A stretch of 64,000 bases of DNA from Caloramator fervidus (GCF_900108045.1 NZ_FNUK01000004.1:1-64000), one strand, 5' to 3'. Shown: positions 32,571 to 42,950, numbered from the stretch's first letter. Made by a program: numbers and translations. Notes: generated from the sequence alone by a model not told the origin.

Positions 32571-33671
32571 TCATTCCCCCATAATTTTTTTATATATTTT
32601 AGAATAACCATCAACAAATTTTTCTAAAGAAAACATATCCTTTGCCTTATCATACAATCTTTCTCCAAACTCTTTGGCTTTTAAATCGTCCTTTAAAAGA
32701 TCCAATATTTTTTGACAAAGGGCATCTACATCCCCATATTTAACTAAATATCCGTTATAACCATCTTCAATAAGATCTGAAATTCCTCCAACTAAAGTAG
32801 AAACAACAGTTTTCTTATATTTTGCCGCCTCTAATATACTAAGAGGGAAACTTTCACTCATAGATGTTAAAACGCTAAAACTTGATATAGCTAAAAATTC
32901 ATCAGGCCTTTGAAAGCCTAAAAATCTTACATTATCCTCTATATTAAGTTTTTTTACATAATTTATAAGATGCTCTTTAATTGAACCATCTCCTATTATT
33001 AGAAAATGAACATCTTTATATTCTTTTAAAACTTTTTTAGCTGCATCAAATAAAAATTTATGCCCTTTTATAGGATGAAGTCTTGCCACCATCGAAACAA
33101 ATTTTTTATCTTTAGGTAAATTATATTTTTTTACAACATCCTCAAGTTCAAAAGAATAAACTTTATCAAAGTCAATTCCATTATAAACAACAAAAATTCT
33201 ATTCTTTGGAAATCCTCTTTCAACTAACATTTTTTTAAACTCATCTGAAACAGCAATATAATAATCAAATTTTTTTAATGCATAAGCATTAATATTTGAA
33301 AATATTAAAGATTTTAAAAAATTTCCTTCATAATCCCTTAAATAATCACTGTGAATTGTAGACACAAAAGGTTTTTTTAAAGACTTTTTTAAAAACAAAC
33401 CTAAAAAGTTTGCTCTTCCCCCATGACAATTTATAATATCAACTTTTTCATCCATAACAATCCTTTGTATTTGTTTTAAAACGCTTAAATCAAACCTACC
33501 CTTTTGCTTGATTAAACGAACATCAAGTCCCAATTTAACAGCCTCTTTATAAAGCTCTCCCTCAATAAGACACACAATTATATTTTTAAAATCAGCATTT
33601 AAAGCAAGGCTTAAAAGATGCTTTTTAGAACCTCCAACTTCTCCTCCGCTTATAATATGTAAAACCTTCAT
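32571..33671 (-). CDS. Glycosyltransferase family 4
   Basis: 366-residue GT-B enzyme using a nucleotide-activated sugar. N-terminal HIISGGEVGGSKKHLL and the C-terminal EX7E region (SMSESFPLSILEAAKYKKTVV) are typical of GT4. Likely acts on a lipid-linked intermediate at the inner face of the membrane. RBS AAGGAG before the ATG. Acceptor and sugar unknown. Confidence 0.88.
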   Translation of the reverse strand: MKVLHIISGGEVGGSKKHLLSLALNADFKNIIVCLIEGELYKEAVKLGLDVRLIKQKGRFDLSVLKQIQRIVMDEKVDIINCHGGRANFLGLFLKKSLKKPFVSTIHSDYLRDYEGNFLKSLIFSNINAYALKKFDYYIAVSDEFKKMLVERGFPKNRIFVVYNGIDFDKVYSFELEDVVKKYNLPKDKKFVSMVARLHPIKGHKFLFDAAKKVLKEYKDVHFLIIGDGSIKEHLINYVKKLNIEDNVRFLGFQRPDEFLAISSFSVLTSMSESFPLSILEAAKYKKTVVSTLVGGISDLIEDGYNGYLVKYGDVDALCQKILDLLKDDLKAKEFGERLYDKAKDMFSLEKFVDGYSKIYKKIMGE

Positions 33672-33708
33672 ATATTTCTCTCCTTACAACAAAGGAGGGA
33701 AAATCCTC

Positions 33709-35034
33709 CTATATAGTCTTATATATAATTCCTCTATCTTCAAAAAACTTTTTAAAACCTTCAAATAGATTTTTAGTATCAAATATTACCACATCAGGCT
33801 TTACATATTTTAAAATATCATCTGCATTAATATTTTCAAATTCCTTTTGCTTTGCTAAAATCATCACTCCATCTACATCCTTTAGAGCTTCCTCAAGGGT
33901 ATTTACTTTAAAACTATATTCTGTAACAACAGCAGGGTCAAAAGCTAAAACTTCAGCTCCTCTTTGTCTTAAAATCTTTACAATTTCAACTGCTGGACTA
34001 ATTCTATCATCATTAGAATAATCTTTCATTGCAAGTCCTAAAACTCCAACCCTTGCTCCATTTAAATCCTTTCCAACATCTTTAAGTAATTTTTCAAAAA
34101 TTTCAACCATAACTTTAGGAAGATTTGCATTTTTCTCCCTTGAAAGTTTCAATATATCAAGGTTTACTCCAAGCTCTTTAGCCTTTGGTTCTAAATAATG
34201 GTATGCATTGGGTATGCAGTATCCTCCAACCCCTGGTCCTGGAATTAAAAGATTTACTCTCTTGTGAGTATTAGCAACCTTTATAACCTCAAAAATGCTT
34301 ATTCCAAGAGCTTCAGTAAATCTTGCAAACTCCTGAACCATTGCTATATTCACATCTCTTTGAACATTTTCAAAAACTTTTGAAGTTTCAACAACTTTTA
34401 TAGAACTTGCAACAATAACATCTGTTTTACATACTATCTCTAAAAGCTCCTTTGCCCTTTTGGCACTTTCCTCATTTATACCAGCTACTATTGTTGGCAT
34501 ATAAGCAAATTCTTCAAAAGCTTTTCCTTCAGCAATTCTTTCTGATGAATAAGCAAGATAAAAATCAACTCCAGCCTTCATTCCTGATTCTTTTTCTAAA
34601 ATTGGAAGTAAAACTTCTTCAGTTGTTCCTGGAATTACTGTACTTCTTATCAAAACTAAATCATTCTTTTTAAGATTTCTTCCTATCAATGTACAACATT
34701 CTATAAGGTCAGAAAGGTCATGTTCTCCATTTTTTATAGGTATTCCAACTGTTACAACTATATTATTACATTCTCTTACAGCCAAAACTCCATCAGTTGT
34801 TGCTCTATATCTTCCAGCTTTAAGTTGTTCATTTAAAATTTGTTGTATAGTTTTTCCTTCAAAACTTTCTTTATGATATGTAATTCCTTTATTAATATCT
34901 TCAACAAGCCCTTCTACAACATCTACTCCATAAACATTGCAACCCCTCATAGCAAAACTTAAAGCTAGTGGAAGACCTACAAACCCCTGACCAAACACTG
35001 CAACATTTTTATACATTTCTTTTATTTGTTCCAT
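33709..35034 (-). CDS. Nucleotide-sugar dehydrogenase (UDP-ManNAc/UDP-GlcNAc type)
   Basis: 441 residues: Rossmann domain with GQGFVGLPLALSFAMRG (about 15-31), middle domain, and UDP-binding C-terminus. The catalytic cysteine lies in GPGVGGYCIP. The sequence resembles WecC/TviB dehydrogenases, which oxidise UDP-N-acetylhexosamines to uronic acids, more than UDP-glucose dehydrogenases. It would supply an acidic sugar for the distal polymer. Four bases after the Wzy-like gene. Confidence 0.88.
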   Translation of the reverse strand: MEQIKEMYKNVAVFGQGFVGLPLALSFAMRGCNVYGVDVVEGLVEDINKGITYHKESFEGKTIQQILNEQLKAGRYRATTDGVLAVRECNNIVVTVGIPIKNGEHDLSDLIECCTLIGRNLKKNDLVLIRSTVIPGTTEEVLLPILEKESGMKAGVDFYLAYSSERIAEGKAFEEFAYMPTIVAGINEESAKRAKELLEIVCKTDVIVASSIKVVETSKVFENVQRDVNIAMVQEFARFTEALGISIFEVIKVANTHKRVNLLIPGPGVGGYCIPNAYHYLEPKAKELGVNLDILKLSREKNANLPKVMVEIFEKLLKDVGKDLNGARVGVLGLAMKDYSNDDRISPAVEIVKILRQRGAEVLAFDPAVVTEYSFKVNTLEEALKDVDGVMILAKQKEFENINADDILKYVKPDVVIFDTKNLFEGFKKFFEDRGIIYKTI

Positions 35035-35038
35035 CTTC

Positions 35039-36190
35039 TTAAACCTCCCTTGTATATTTTAAATAAAATGCTGTAAAAATCCAAATCAAAATATTAACCC
35101 TATGAACATAAATTAAGCTATTAAAATTATTTTGGAAAAGATAAGCTATCCATGCTCCAAGTAAACTTAAATAAAAAATCTTGTTATTATTATTTTTTAT
35201 CACTAAATAAAGCAAACTTAAATATATTAAAATCAACATAATTCCACCTATAACTCCCATTTCAGCAAAAACCCTTAAGTAGGAATTGTGAGGACTCCAA
35301 TAATTTTTACTAACAATTAAATAGGGATATTTTTTTATATAATCTAAATAATAATCCTTATAATTTCCCAAACCAACTCCAAACCAAAAGTACTCCTTAA
35401 AAATTATAAGGGCCATCTTCCAAAGTTTTAATCTCGAATTATCTATCCATTTATTAATATATAATAATGATAACAATCTCGATCTAGTATAAGGAAACAT
35501 CAACAAAATAAGAATGTAAAATAAAGAAACAAACCAAAACTTTTTATTAAAATTTAAAAAAACAAATGTTAATCCTAAAACAAATGCAATCCATGAACTT
35601 CTATTTAAAGTAAACATTAAATTAATCAAAATTAACAATAACAATATAACCCTAGAAAGCATTATGTTTCTTTTATAAATCATCTCCACAATTGGCAAAA
35701 ATATAACAAAATTTAATATAGCACCCCAATAATTAGGATTTACATATGTTGAATAAACCCTAATAACACCCTCTTGAGTATAAGGTGATAATCTAAAAAT
35801 AAGCTGTATAAGGCCATAGAACAAGCTCAGGAAAATAGAAGATAAAAAGAACAAAAAACTTATTTTAATTGCCCTTTTATCAGCAAATAACATAATTGAA
35901 TAAAATAAAACAAAACATTCCATAAAATCAATAAGCTGTTTTATGGCTTCATATTTATTTTTAACAAATAAAATTGAAAAAACACAATACAATAAAAAAG
36001 AAATAATAAAAAGAAAATTAAACAAAAGCTTGTTATTCTTTAAAAATTTTAAATTAAAATATTTAAATGAAATAATAAACATAACAATAACAATAAATTT
36101 ATCAAAATTTATTTTCAAAAGCTTATAATCAAATAAAGGAATTAAAAAGCATAAAACATAAAGAAAAACATTATAAATTTTAACAAACAT
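35039..36190 (-). CDS. O-antigen ligase/polymerase-like membrane protein (copy A)
   Basis: About 383 residues, with ten or more hydrophobic segments and a large extracytoplasmic loop containing FWFGVGLGNYKDYYLDYI and NYWSPHNSYLRVFAEMGV. That loop has the pattern of WaaL/Wzy proteins, including a His-Asn-Ser segment. Predicted to polymerise or ligate lipid-linked oligosaccharide repeats outside the membrane. The start is ambiguous (ATG 36190 or GTG 36199); neither has a strong ribosome site. One of three such proteins in the region. Confidence 0.82.
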   Translation of the reverse strand: MFVKIYNVFLYVLCFLIPLFDYKLLKINFDKFIVIVMFIISFKYFNLKFLKNNKLLFNFLFIISFLLYCVFSILFVKNKYEAIKQLIDFMECFVLFYSIMLFADKRAIKISFLFFLSSIFLSLFYGLIQLIFRLSPYTQEGVIRVYSTYVNPNYWGAILNFVIFLPIVEMIYKRNIMLSRVILLLLILINLMFTLNRSSWIAFVLGLTFVFLNFNKKFWFVSLFYILILLMFPYTRSRLLSLLYINKWIDNSRLKLWKMALIIFKEYFWFGVGLGNYKDYYLDYIKKYPYLIVSKNYWSPHNSYLRVFAEMGVIGGIMLILIYLSLLYLVIKNNNNKIFYLSLLGAWIAYLFQNNFNSLIYVHRVNILIWIFTAFYLKYTREV

Positions 36191-36204
36191 ATTTACCACA
36201 TCTT

Positions 36205-37773
36205 TTATTTTTTACTTAATTTTCTTTTTATAATGTCAACAAACGCATTTACTTCTTCTACTTTTAAAATAAGGGTCATGAAAAAATAAACCAAAACTCC
36301 TATAAATACGCATATTGAAACTGAAATTAAATCGTTTATTTTTTCACTAAAAGTTAAAATATTTGATATATATCCATAAGAAAGCTTAACTATTAAAGCC
36401 ATAACTATAGAAGAAACCATGACCTTTACAAAAGTAGTTAACAATCTCTTATTATTAAACTTTCCAACTCTTTTTTGAAGAATGGTATAAGCTATCATAC
36501 ATTGAAAAATAGAACCCAAAGAGCTTGTTAGAGCAATACCACCTATTGCAAGTTTGCTAAACTTTACAAATATTAAGTTCAATGTGATATTAAATATAAC
36601 AATAACTATTCCTATTTTTACAGGTGTTTCAGTATCCTGCAAAGCATAAAAGGATCTTGTTAAAATCGGTGAAACACACTGTCCAATAATTCCTATACTG
36701 TAAAAAGCAAGTGCAAATGCTGTAACAGCAACATCATGATTGGTAAATTTACCTGATTTAAATAATAGTCTAACTATTGGATAATTTAATACAATCAAGC
36801 CAAATGTAGAAGGGATTATAATAAAAAGCAATATCCTTATTCCATATAAAATAGCTTCTTTATATTCTTTATATTCTTGCCTAGCTACATAAGTATTTAA
36901 AAGAGGAAATATAGTCGTAGATATTCCTGAACCAAAAATAGCTGGAAGAAGCATTATTCTTTGCGCATATCTTAAACCTGTAATGCTTCCCTCATCAAGA
37001 ATAGAGGCTATATTTTGATTTACAACCAAATTAATTCTTAAAACTCCAAGCCCAATCCATGCAGGAATCATAAGCTTTAGCATTCTTCTAAAGCTTTTAT
37101 TTTGCAAGTTAAGCTCTAATCTAAACCTTTTACCTACCTTTAAAAAATTAGGAATCTGAACTGATAAATTAAACATAGATCCTAATATAACTCCAAAGGC
37201 AAGGCCATATATGCCAAACTTTTTTCCCAATGCAATAGCTCCAATTATTATACCAACATTATATAAAACAGGCCCTAACGCTGGTGCAATAAAAATCTTA
37301 TATGAATTTAAAATCCCCATAGTTAGGCCTGCACATACTGTAAAGCTTACAGAAATTGTCATTATCCTTGTAAGTTTAACCGTAAGGTTATATGTATCTG
37401 GGTTTTTTACATTCCCTATTGCTACAAAAGGTATTATGTACTTTGCTAAAGCAAAATACAATATATTAAAGGCTAATATAAATAAGAGTGCAACTGTTAT
37501 AAAAGTATTTGCCGCCTTCCAAGCACCTTCTTCATCATCTTTTGCAAGATGCTCATTAAAAACCGGCATAAAACCTGAACTTAACGCGCCAGTAACTAAA
37601 AGATCGTACATAACATCCGGAATTGTAAAAGCAGCAAAAAAAGCATCTGTTAAAGAATTCCTTCCAAAAATTTTAGCAATTATCATTTCTCTTATAAATC
37701 CAACAACCCTTGACATAAAAAAAATAAGGGTTACTAAAAATGCCTGCTTTTTTATTCTACTTTCTTTCTCCAT
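36205..37773 (-). CDS. MurJ/MviN-family lipid-linked oligosaccharide flippase (copy A)
   Basis: 522-residue MOP-superfamily membrane protein with about 14 segments and the MurJ hallmarks SRVVGFIREMIIAKIFG near the N-terminus, DAFFAAFTIPD and RSFYALQDT. MurJ flips lipid II; here the location between tagD and a polymerase gene suggests it flips the repeat unit of the polysaccharide. The ATG at 37773 has AAAGGA ahead and overlaps tagD by 17 bases. A second copy lies at 45711-47273. Confidence 0.88.
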   Translation of the reverse strand: MEKESRIKKQAFLVTLIFFMSRVVGFIREMIIAKIFGRNSLTDAFFAAFTIPDVMYDLLVTGALSSGFMPVFNEHLAKDDEEGAWKAANTFITVALLFILAFNILYFALAKYIIPFVAIGNVKNPDTYNLTVKLTRIMTISVSFTVCAGLTMGILNSYKIFIAPALGPVLYNVGIIIGAIALGKKFGIYGLAFGVILGSMFNLSVQIPNFLKVGKRFRLELNLQNKSFRRMLKLMIPAWIGLGVLRINLVVNQNIASILDEGSITGLRYAQRIMLLPAIFGSGISTTIFPLLNTYVARQEYKEYKEAILYGIRILLFIIIPSTFGLIVLNYPIVRLLFKSGKFTNHDVAVTAFALAFYSIGIIGQCVSPILTRSFYALQDTETPVKIGIVIVIFNITLNLIFVKFSKLAIGGIALTSSLGSIFQCMIAYTILQKRVGKFNNKRLLTTFVKVMVSSIVMALIVKLSYGYISNILTFSEKINDLISVSICVFIGVLVYFFMTLILKVEEVNAFVDIIKRKLSKK

Positions 37774-38173
37774 GTTTATCCTTTTCACCACCTAGAATAT
37801 TTTGTTTTAATAAAGTTGTTGAAATTACGGGAGTTCTTGGAAGATATATAACCTCACAATATTCCTTTAAAAAGTCAAACTTACCCTTCCAATCATCTCC
37901 CATAACAAATACATCTATTTTGTATTTAATTATATCATCTATTTTCTGATCCCAACTATCTTCTGGAATTATTTCATCTACATATTTAATAGCCTCTAAA
38001 TATTTTTTTCTCTCTTCATAATTAAAATATGAAATTTTATTTTTTTGTCTATTAAACTCATCTGTTGAAAGACCAACAATCAAATAATCTCCTAACTCTT
38101 TAGCCCTTCTTAATAAATTGATATGTCCATAATGAAGCATATCAAAAGTTCCGTAAGTTATAACCCTTTTCAT
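37757..38173 (-). CDS. tagD: Glycerol-3-phosphate cytidylyltransferase (TagD, copy A)
   Basis: 138 residues. The HxGH motif (HYGH, residues 14-17), RRAK and the ISTT motif near residue 117 mark the cytidylyltransferase that makes CDP-glycerol from CTP and glycerol-3-phosphate. Together with the next gene upstream, a CDP-glycerol transferase, it gives a complete glycerol-phosphate addition module. A close paralogue is at 47290-47697; the first 41 residues differ at three positions. Confidence 0.92.
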   Translation of the reverse strand: MKRVITYGTFDMLHYGHINLLRRAKELGDYLIVGLSTDEFNRQKNKISYFNYEERKKYLEAIKYVDEIIPEDSWDQKIDDIIKYKIDVFVMGDDWKGKFDFLKEYCEVIYLPRTPVISTTLLKQNILGGEKDKHGERK

Positions 38174-38174
38174 A

Positions 38175-39341
38175 TTATACCCCCAATATATCTTTTATTA
38201 AACTCCATATTCTTTGACTTGCTTTATCATCTTTATATTTAAATACAATATCCCTTATAACTCTTCTATGTTCTTTATAATCATCCTTTTCAAATATAAA
38301 CTTTATCATATTTTCTAATTCATCCTGCATCTTTACCTTTGGTCCAGGAGTCCAAAAATCATAGGGATAGAGCAAAAAACCTCTATTTTGTTCATATTTT
38401 TCTATATCATTGTTTATAAATATAATAGGTTTGTCTGTAAGCAGAAAATCAAAATATACACTTGAATAATCCGTAATTAATAAATCTGCATCCTTCAATA
38501 TCTCATATAAATCAATTTTATTTTTTGAAAGTTCGTCTATAGATAAAAATACAAAGTTTTCACTTTCTATACCCTTATAAAGCTCTTTATAATAATTTTC
38601 TTCAAAAGGATGAAGCTTTGCAATAAATAAAAACTCATTATGTTTTAAAAAATCGCAAAACTTTTTAAAATTAAAGCTGTCAAACCCAAAAATATTGTTA
38701 TTTCTATTATTACCTTCTTCCTTTTGAGCATAACCCTTTCTAAAGGTTGGTATAAACATTATAATTTTTTTATATTTTTTAACATCATATAGTTTTTCTA
38801 ATTTTCCCTTTTTAAAAAGATAATCATTCCTTGGAAGACCAGTTATACAATAATTGCCTTTAACATATCCCGTGCAAGCGTTTAATAACGTATTATAAGT
38901 ATCAGACGTTGAAATAACATAATCATACTTATTAAAACTATCAAAAGTATATCTTTTTCTTTTTAAGTTTAAAGTTTTATCTAAAAGCCCCATAGCTTTT
39001 AGTGGAATCCCATGCCAAAGCTGAATTAAATGCTGATTATCTTTATAAAAAATAACATCATGAGTAGTTATAACAACCTCCGCACTTAATATTTTTTTTA
39101 CTTTTTCAAAGTATTTTTTAAATCCTAATTTAGAAAATCTAACATCTTTAAACTCCACAAGTTCAACATCATTATATCCAATACTTTTTATATATTGATA
39201 TAAAGCATAAGTATTAGAACCACTATAAGGAGTATAATCTAAAAGAACAATTTTTCCTTTTTTAGTTTTAAAAAAATTTCTAAATGCAAAGATTAACTTA
39301 TCAACAAATCTATCCAAATAATACTTTAATTTATTCTTCAA
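38175..39341 (-). CDS. CDP-glycerol glycerophosphotransferase family protein (copy A)
   Basis: 388 residues of the TagB/TagF family, membrane-associated enzymes that move glycerol-phosphate from CDP-glycerol to a lipid-linked sugar or growing chain. Key motifs: QLWHGIPLKAMG, FIPTFRKGY, KLHPFEE and DLLITDYSSVYFDFL. It is shorter than chain-polymerising TagF, and therefore may be a single-addition TagB-type enzyme. It overlaps the upstream glycosyltransferase gene by four bases and precedes tagD by one. Confidence 0.9.
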   Translation of the reverse strand: MKNKLKYYLDRFVDKLIFAFRNFFKTKKGKIVLLDYTPYSGSNTYALYQYIKSIGYNDVELVEFKDVRFSKLGFKKYFEKVKKILSAEVVITTHDVIFYKDNQHLIQLWHGIPLKAMGLLDKTLNLKRKRYTFDSFNKYDYVISTSDTYNTLLNACTGYVKGNYCITGLPRNDYLFKKGKLEKLYDVKKYKKIIMFIPTFRKGYAQKEEGNNRNNNIFGFDSFNFKKFCDFLKHNEFLFIAKLHPFEENYYKELYKGIESENFVFLSIDELSKNKIDLYEILKDADLLITDYSSVYFDFLLTDKPIIFINNDIEKYEQNRGFLLYPYDFWTPGPKVKMQDELENMIKFIFEKDDYKEHRRVIRDIVFKYKDDKASQRIWSLIKDILGV

Positions 39342-40510
39342 GGTTTATCACCTTCTCTTAAGTTTATCTTACAAACATTTTTTATATATTCTAATATATC
39401 ATTCATCCTATTATCCCAAGAAGCCTTTTTAGCAATTTCAATCCTTTTTTGTTTCTTTATATCATCTTCACCATTAAAAATATCTTCACACTTTTTTATA
39501 AAATCTTCTTCATCTTCCACAATATATATTAAATCACTAAATTTTCTTATATGAGGCATATCCGTTGATATTATTGGTTTTCCCGTTGCTAAGTACTCAT
39601 AAAACTTAAGGGGGCTTACGTTTTTTGTAAGCTCTGATTTTTTAAATAAGTTTAAGCAAACGTCAAAATGTTTTATATATCTTGGAAGATCTTTTTGTGG
39701 TTTAGGCTCAATGAAACAAACATTGTTCAAACTTTTTAGTCTAGATATAATTTCTAAACTAGCTAAAGGCCCTATAAACACAAAATTCCAGTCATGCTTT
39801 TTACAAGCTACTTTATATACCAGCTCAAGATCTACCCATTCTTTAACGGCACCTATAAATCCTAATATTTTTCCTTTTAAGTTTTTAAGTTCTAAAGGTC
39901 TTTCATAATTCATTAAATCTACAGAATTAAATAAATCAAAATCTACTCCATTAGGAACTAAATAAGTGTTATCATTATATAACTTTACATTATCATATAA
40001 CGCTTCTGCTGTAGCAAACACAACATTACTAAGTTTACACAACTTTTTTTCATATCCTTCTACAATTTCTTTATTTATTAAACCTTTAAATTCTGAATGC
40101 TTATCAACACAATCATATATAACGCAAGAATAATCAACATATTTTAATATATCAACATTAAATGGATTATAAATCCAAAGAATAGGTTTAGATACCTTGT
40201 ACTTTTTAAATAATAAATTTAAGTATTTAGCTATAAAATATTGATTTACTTTATTAACCATAATATTTTTGTTATAAAAAGGTAGTATTGGAGGCAACTT
40301 GAAAACATATACGTTATCAATAACTTTAATAGGATTATTAAGCCATTTTATATAATCTTCCCATCTTTTACTATCTTTTAATGGAGATATTAAAGTGCTG
40401 GGGGGTTCAATATAAAAAATTCTATTATGCTTTGGAATGCGAAGCATCAAACTTTGTATTCTCGTCATAAGTGGTTCCCAATTAACCGCCGAAAAGCAGA
40501 TTATATCCAA
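39338..40510 (-). CDS. Glycosyltransferase, GT4-like (TuaH-like)
   Basis: 390 residues opening with MDIICFSAVNWEPLMTRIQS, close in style to TuaH, the teichuronic-acid glycosyltransferase of B. subtilis. The C-terminal half has PLKFYEYLATGKPIIST, the donor-binding region of GT4. A cytosolic/membrane-peripheral transferase for one sugar of the distal polymer. Sugar unknown. Confidence 0.82.
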   Translation of the reverse strand: MDIICFSAVNWEPLMTRIQSLMLRIPKHNRIFYIEPPSTLISPLKDSKRWEDYIKWLNNPIKVIDNVYVFKLPPILPFYNKNIMVNKVNQYFIAKYLNLLFKKYKVSKPILWIYNPFNVDILKYVDYSCVIYDCVDKHSEFKGLINKEIVEGYEKKLCKLSNVVFATAEALYDNVKLYNDNTYLVPNGVDFDLFNSVDLMNYERPLELKNLKGKILGFIGAVKEWVDLELVYKVACKKHDWNFVFIGPLASLEIISRLKSLNNVCFIEPKPQKDLPRYIKHFDVCLNLFKKSELTKNVSPLKFYEYLATGKPIISTDMPHIRKFSDLIYIVEDEEDFIKKCEDIFNGEDDIKKQKRIEIAKKASWDNRMNDILEYIKNVCKINLREGDKP

Positions 40511-40516
40511 AATACT

Positions 40517-41755
40517 TCACTCCTTTTCAGTAAAACAACTTGCTATTCCTAAAATCATAAAGGAATAAATGCCTGCCGCACTAAACAAAACATGACCTGC
40601 CAAAAATGAAGATCCAAAACCTAAAGCTAAAGATAAAAATATTGATATATATAAAACATCTTTATTAAAGCTCAATATTTTTAAGATGTACCTTACCCCT
40701 CTTGTAATTACAGGAAGTAACATAGTTATCGTACCAAAAATTCCATAATAAATAACAACTTCTGCAAAATCCATCTCTATCGTAAGCTTTTGACTTCCTC
40801 TACCTATCCCAAATACCTTTCTTATCAAAGGACTTTCTTTATATTCCTTATAAGCCTGTTTAAGTTTTATATTTCTTGAACTTAATACATATGTCGTTGT
40901 ATCTTTTTGGGTTTTCTCATAGTTTTCAATTTGTCTTTCAATGTTATGTTGAACTAAGTTAATATTTTTAAAATATAAAACTCCTTTTATAAAAACAAAA
41001 ACACATATCATTGATAATAAAATTATTTTTACAATCTTATTTAAAAGATTTTTGTTATAACTATACAATGAGAATATTATAAAAGCTATTAAAGTTACAA
41101 TTATAGACCCTAAGGCAACTCTTGTCCCAACTAACACCATTGATAAAAGAGTTGCTATATAAAGAAAATAATTTAAAATTACATTTTCACCTGAAACTAA
41201 AAAATATATACTTATAGGGTAAACTACAGAAAGCACTGCAGCAACTTCATTTCCTGCATAAAAAAGTCCTTTGCTTGAAAAAGAACTTCTATAAGTTTTA
41301 AAATCCACTCCAAAAATAAAGGATAAAACAATTATCAAAGCAAATATAGCACCTGAATAATTTATATACCTAAGAATTTGTTTTGCAATTTTATTTTCAT
41401 ACTTAAAAAGCTTTAATATATCTTCAATAAAAATTAAAAATAAAAAATTTAATAAAAATCTAAAATAATATTGAATTTCCAAAAATACATTATAATTAAC
41501 GCCATAAAAAATTTGAACTACCATTGTCAAAATTAACGTCATAGCTAATAATATTAAATTTTTAATTTTATTTTTATGTCTTATAAAATAAAAAATTAAA
41601 TACAACAATATAACATTCCTTATAATAATTCCCGGAGTAAACATATTATTGCCTTTAAATACTCTTAAATACAAACTTGTTGCAACATCTATAAAAGGAT
41701 TTAATATTAAAATAAAAAAAACAATTTTTTTCAATTTGTGCTTATTCTCTAGCAT
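40517..41755 (-). CDS. O-antigen polymerase-like membrane protein (copy B)
   Basis: 412 residues, about 11-12 membrane segments, with a periplasm-facing loop holding KVFGIGRGSQKLTIEMDFAEV and FLAGHVLFSAAG near the end. The GHVL element also occurs in the copy at 49854, so these two belong to one subfamily, distinct from copy A. Predicted Wzy-like polymerase. RBS AGGAGG-like sequence before the ATG. Confidence 0.8.
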   Translation of the reverse strand: MLENKHKLKKIVFFILILNPFIDVATSLYLRVFKGNNMFTPGIIIRNVILLYLIFYFIRHKNKIKNLILLAMTLILTMVVQIFYGVNYNVFLEIQYYFRFLLNFLFLIFIEDILKLFKYENKIAKQILRYINYSGAIFALIIVLSFIFGVDFKTYRSSFSSKGLFYAGNEVAAVLSVVYPISIYFLVSGENVILNYFLYIATLLSMVLVGTRVALGSIIVTLIAFIIFSLYSYNKNLLNKIVKIILLSMICVFVFIKGVLYFKNINLVQHNIERQIENYEKTQKDTTTYVLSSRNIKLKQAYKEYKESPLIRKVFGIGRGSQKLTIEMDFAEVVIYYGIFGTITMLLPVITRGVRYILKILSFNKDVLYISIFLSLALGFGSSFLAGHVLFSAAGIYSFMILGIASCFTEKE

Positions 41756-41791
41756 TTATCATTCCTCCTAATTTTAAGTCCCATTAAAACC

Positions 41792-42823
41792 TCATTTATT
41801 ATAAAGTTGATCTCTGTAGTTTTTATTTAATACTTTCCAAAAAACTAACAAAGTAGCTGCTGATATAAATAAAAATACTGAAATACTACTAGGCAAAACA
41901 ATGGTAAAAATAGAAATAATACCTAAAACCATTGAAATCAAATAAATTATAATAACCACATTTTTATGGGAAAATCCCTTATCTAAAAGTCTATGATGTA
42001 AATGTCCTCTATCTGCTTCCATTATTGGCCTGTTATTAAGCTTTCTTCTAATTATTGCTGATAAAGTATCATATATTGGAACTCCAAAAGCTAATACAGA
42101 TGCTAAAATTGAAAAAGCAGTATAATACTTTATTGCACTTATAATCGAAATGCTTGCAAGAATAAAACCTATAAATTGAGAACCTGTATCACCTAAAAAA
42201 ACCTTTGCCGGATTAAAATTATAATATAAAAATCCAAGACAAGAACCTGCTAAAATTATAGTCAATACAGAAGATAAATATCTAGAAGTTAAAATAGAAA
42301 TAATAAATAAAGTTATGGAAGATATAAAACCTATTCCTGAAGCAAGGCCATCTAAACCATCAATAAGATTAAAGGCATTAGTCATTCCCACAACCCAAAA
42401 TATTGTTAAAGGAACGCTAAAAAACCCCAAATTAATGTATTTATCTACCCCCATAAATGGTATAGATAAACTTTTTATTTTTATTCCAAACAATATAAGC
42501 AAAATGGAGGCAAACAATTGAATAATTAGCTTAGATACAGGCCTTAAAGTTTTTATATCATCTACCATTCCCATAAAAACTATAATTAAAGAACTTAAAA
42601 GCAAACCAACTAGCGTCAAATCTAATTTTAGTGAAAAAATTGAAACTATACAAAACGATATAAAAACAGCTAAACCGCCCATTCTAGGAATAGGCCTTTT
42701 ATGAACACGCCTTGAATCCTTTGGAACATCTATGGCATTTAGCTTATATGCAAGTTTTATTACATGTGGTGTTAATATTAAACTTAAAATGGCTGATGAT
42801 ACAAACATAACCAAGTAACTCAT
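41792..42823 (-). CDS. Undecaprenyl-phosphate GlcNAc-1-phosphate transferase (TagO/WecA-like)
   Basis: 343 residues with about ten membrane segments. PKDSRRVHKRPIPRMGG, MGMVDDIKTLRP, NAFNLIDGLDGLASG and RGHLHHRLLDKG are the MraY/WecA-family motifs; the DDxxT-type and HxHH elements are intact. It starts lipid-linked polymers from UDP-GlcNAc on the inner membrane face. First gene of the distal unit, directly after its own promoter. Confidence 0.92.
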   Translation of the reverse strand: MSYLVMFVSSAILSLILTPHVIKLAYKLNAIDVPKDSRRVHKRPIPRMGGLAVFISFCIVSIFSLKLDLTLVGLLLSSLIIVFMGMVDDIKTLRPVSKLIIQLFASILLILFGIKIKSLSIPFMGVDKYINLGFFSVPLTIFWVVGMTNAFNLIDGLDGLASGIGFISSITLFIISILTSRYLSSVLTIILAGSCLGFLYYNFNPAKVFLGDTGSQFIGFILASISIISAIKYYTAFSILASVLAFGVPIYDTLSAIIRRKLNNRPIMEADRGHLHHRLLDKGFSHKNVVIIIYLISMVLGIISIFTIVLPSSISVFLFISAATLLVFWKVLNKNYRDQLYNK

Positions 42824-42891
42824 CTTTCCACCTCTTTAGTTATTTTCAATTAATAATATTTCCAAATACAATCATTTTAACACCAAAGATA

Positions 42892-42920
42892 ATTATACTT
42901 CAAATATGATGGGTAGTAAA
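42892..42920 (-). promoter_or_regulatory. Promoter of the distal polysaccharide unit
   Basis: TTTACT (42920-42915), 17-base spacer, TATAAT (42897-42892) on the minus strand, about 70 bases before the TagO/WecA-like gene and after the terminator of the upstream unit. Confidence 0.65.
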
Positions 42921-42950
42921 ATAGCTTATTCTTAAATTTTTTATTAATAA

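Noticed and set aside
33693-33710. Hairpin AGGAGG/CCTCCT between the UDP-sugar dehydrogenase and GT4 genes as a terminator
   Set aside because: No T-run on the minus strand; the six-pair stem may only be a processing or ribosome-site effect.
37211-37795. Long open frame on the plus strand opposite the MurJ-type flippase gene
   Set aside because: It mirrors a hydrophobic gene in another frame, lacks a ribosome site and has no recognisable domain. The minus-strand gene is clearly the real one.
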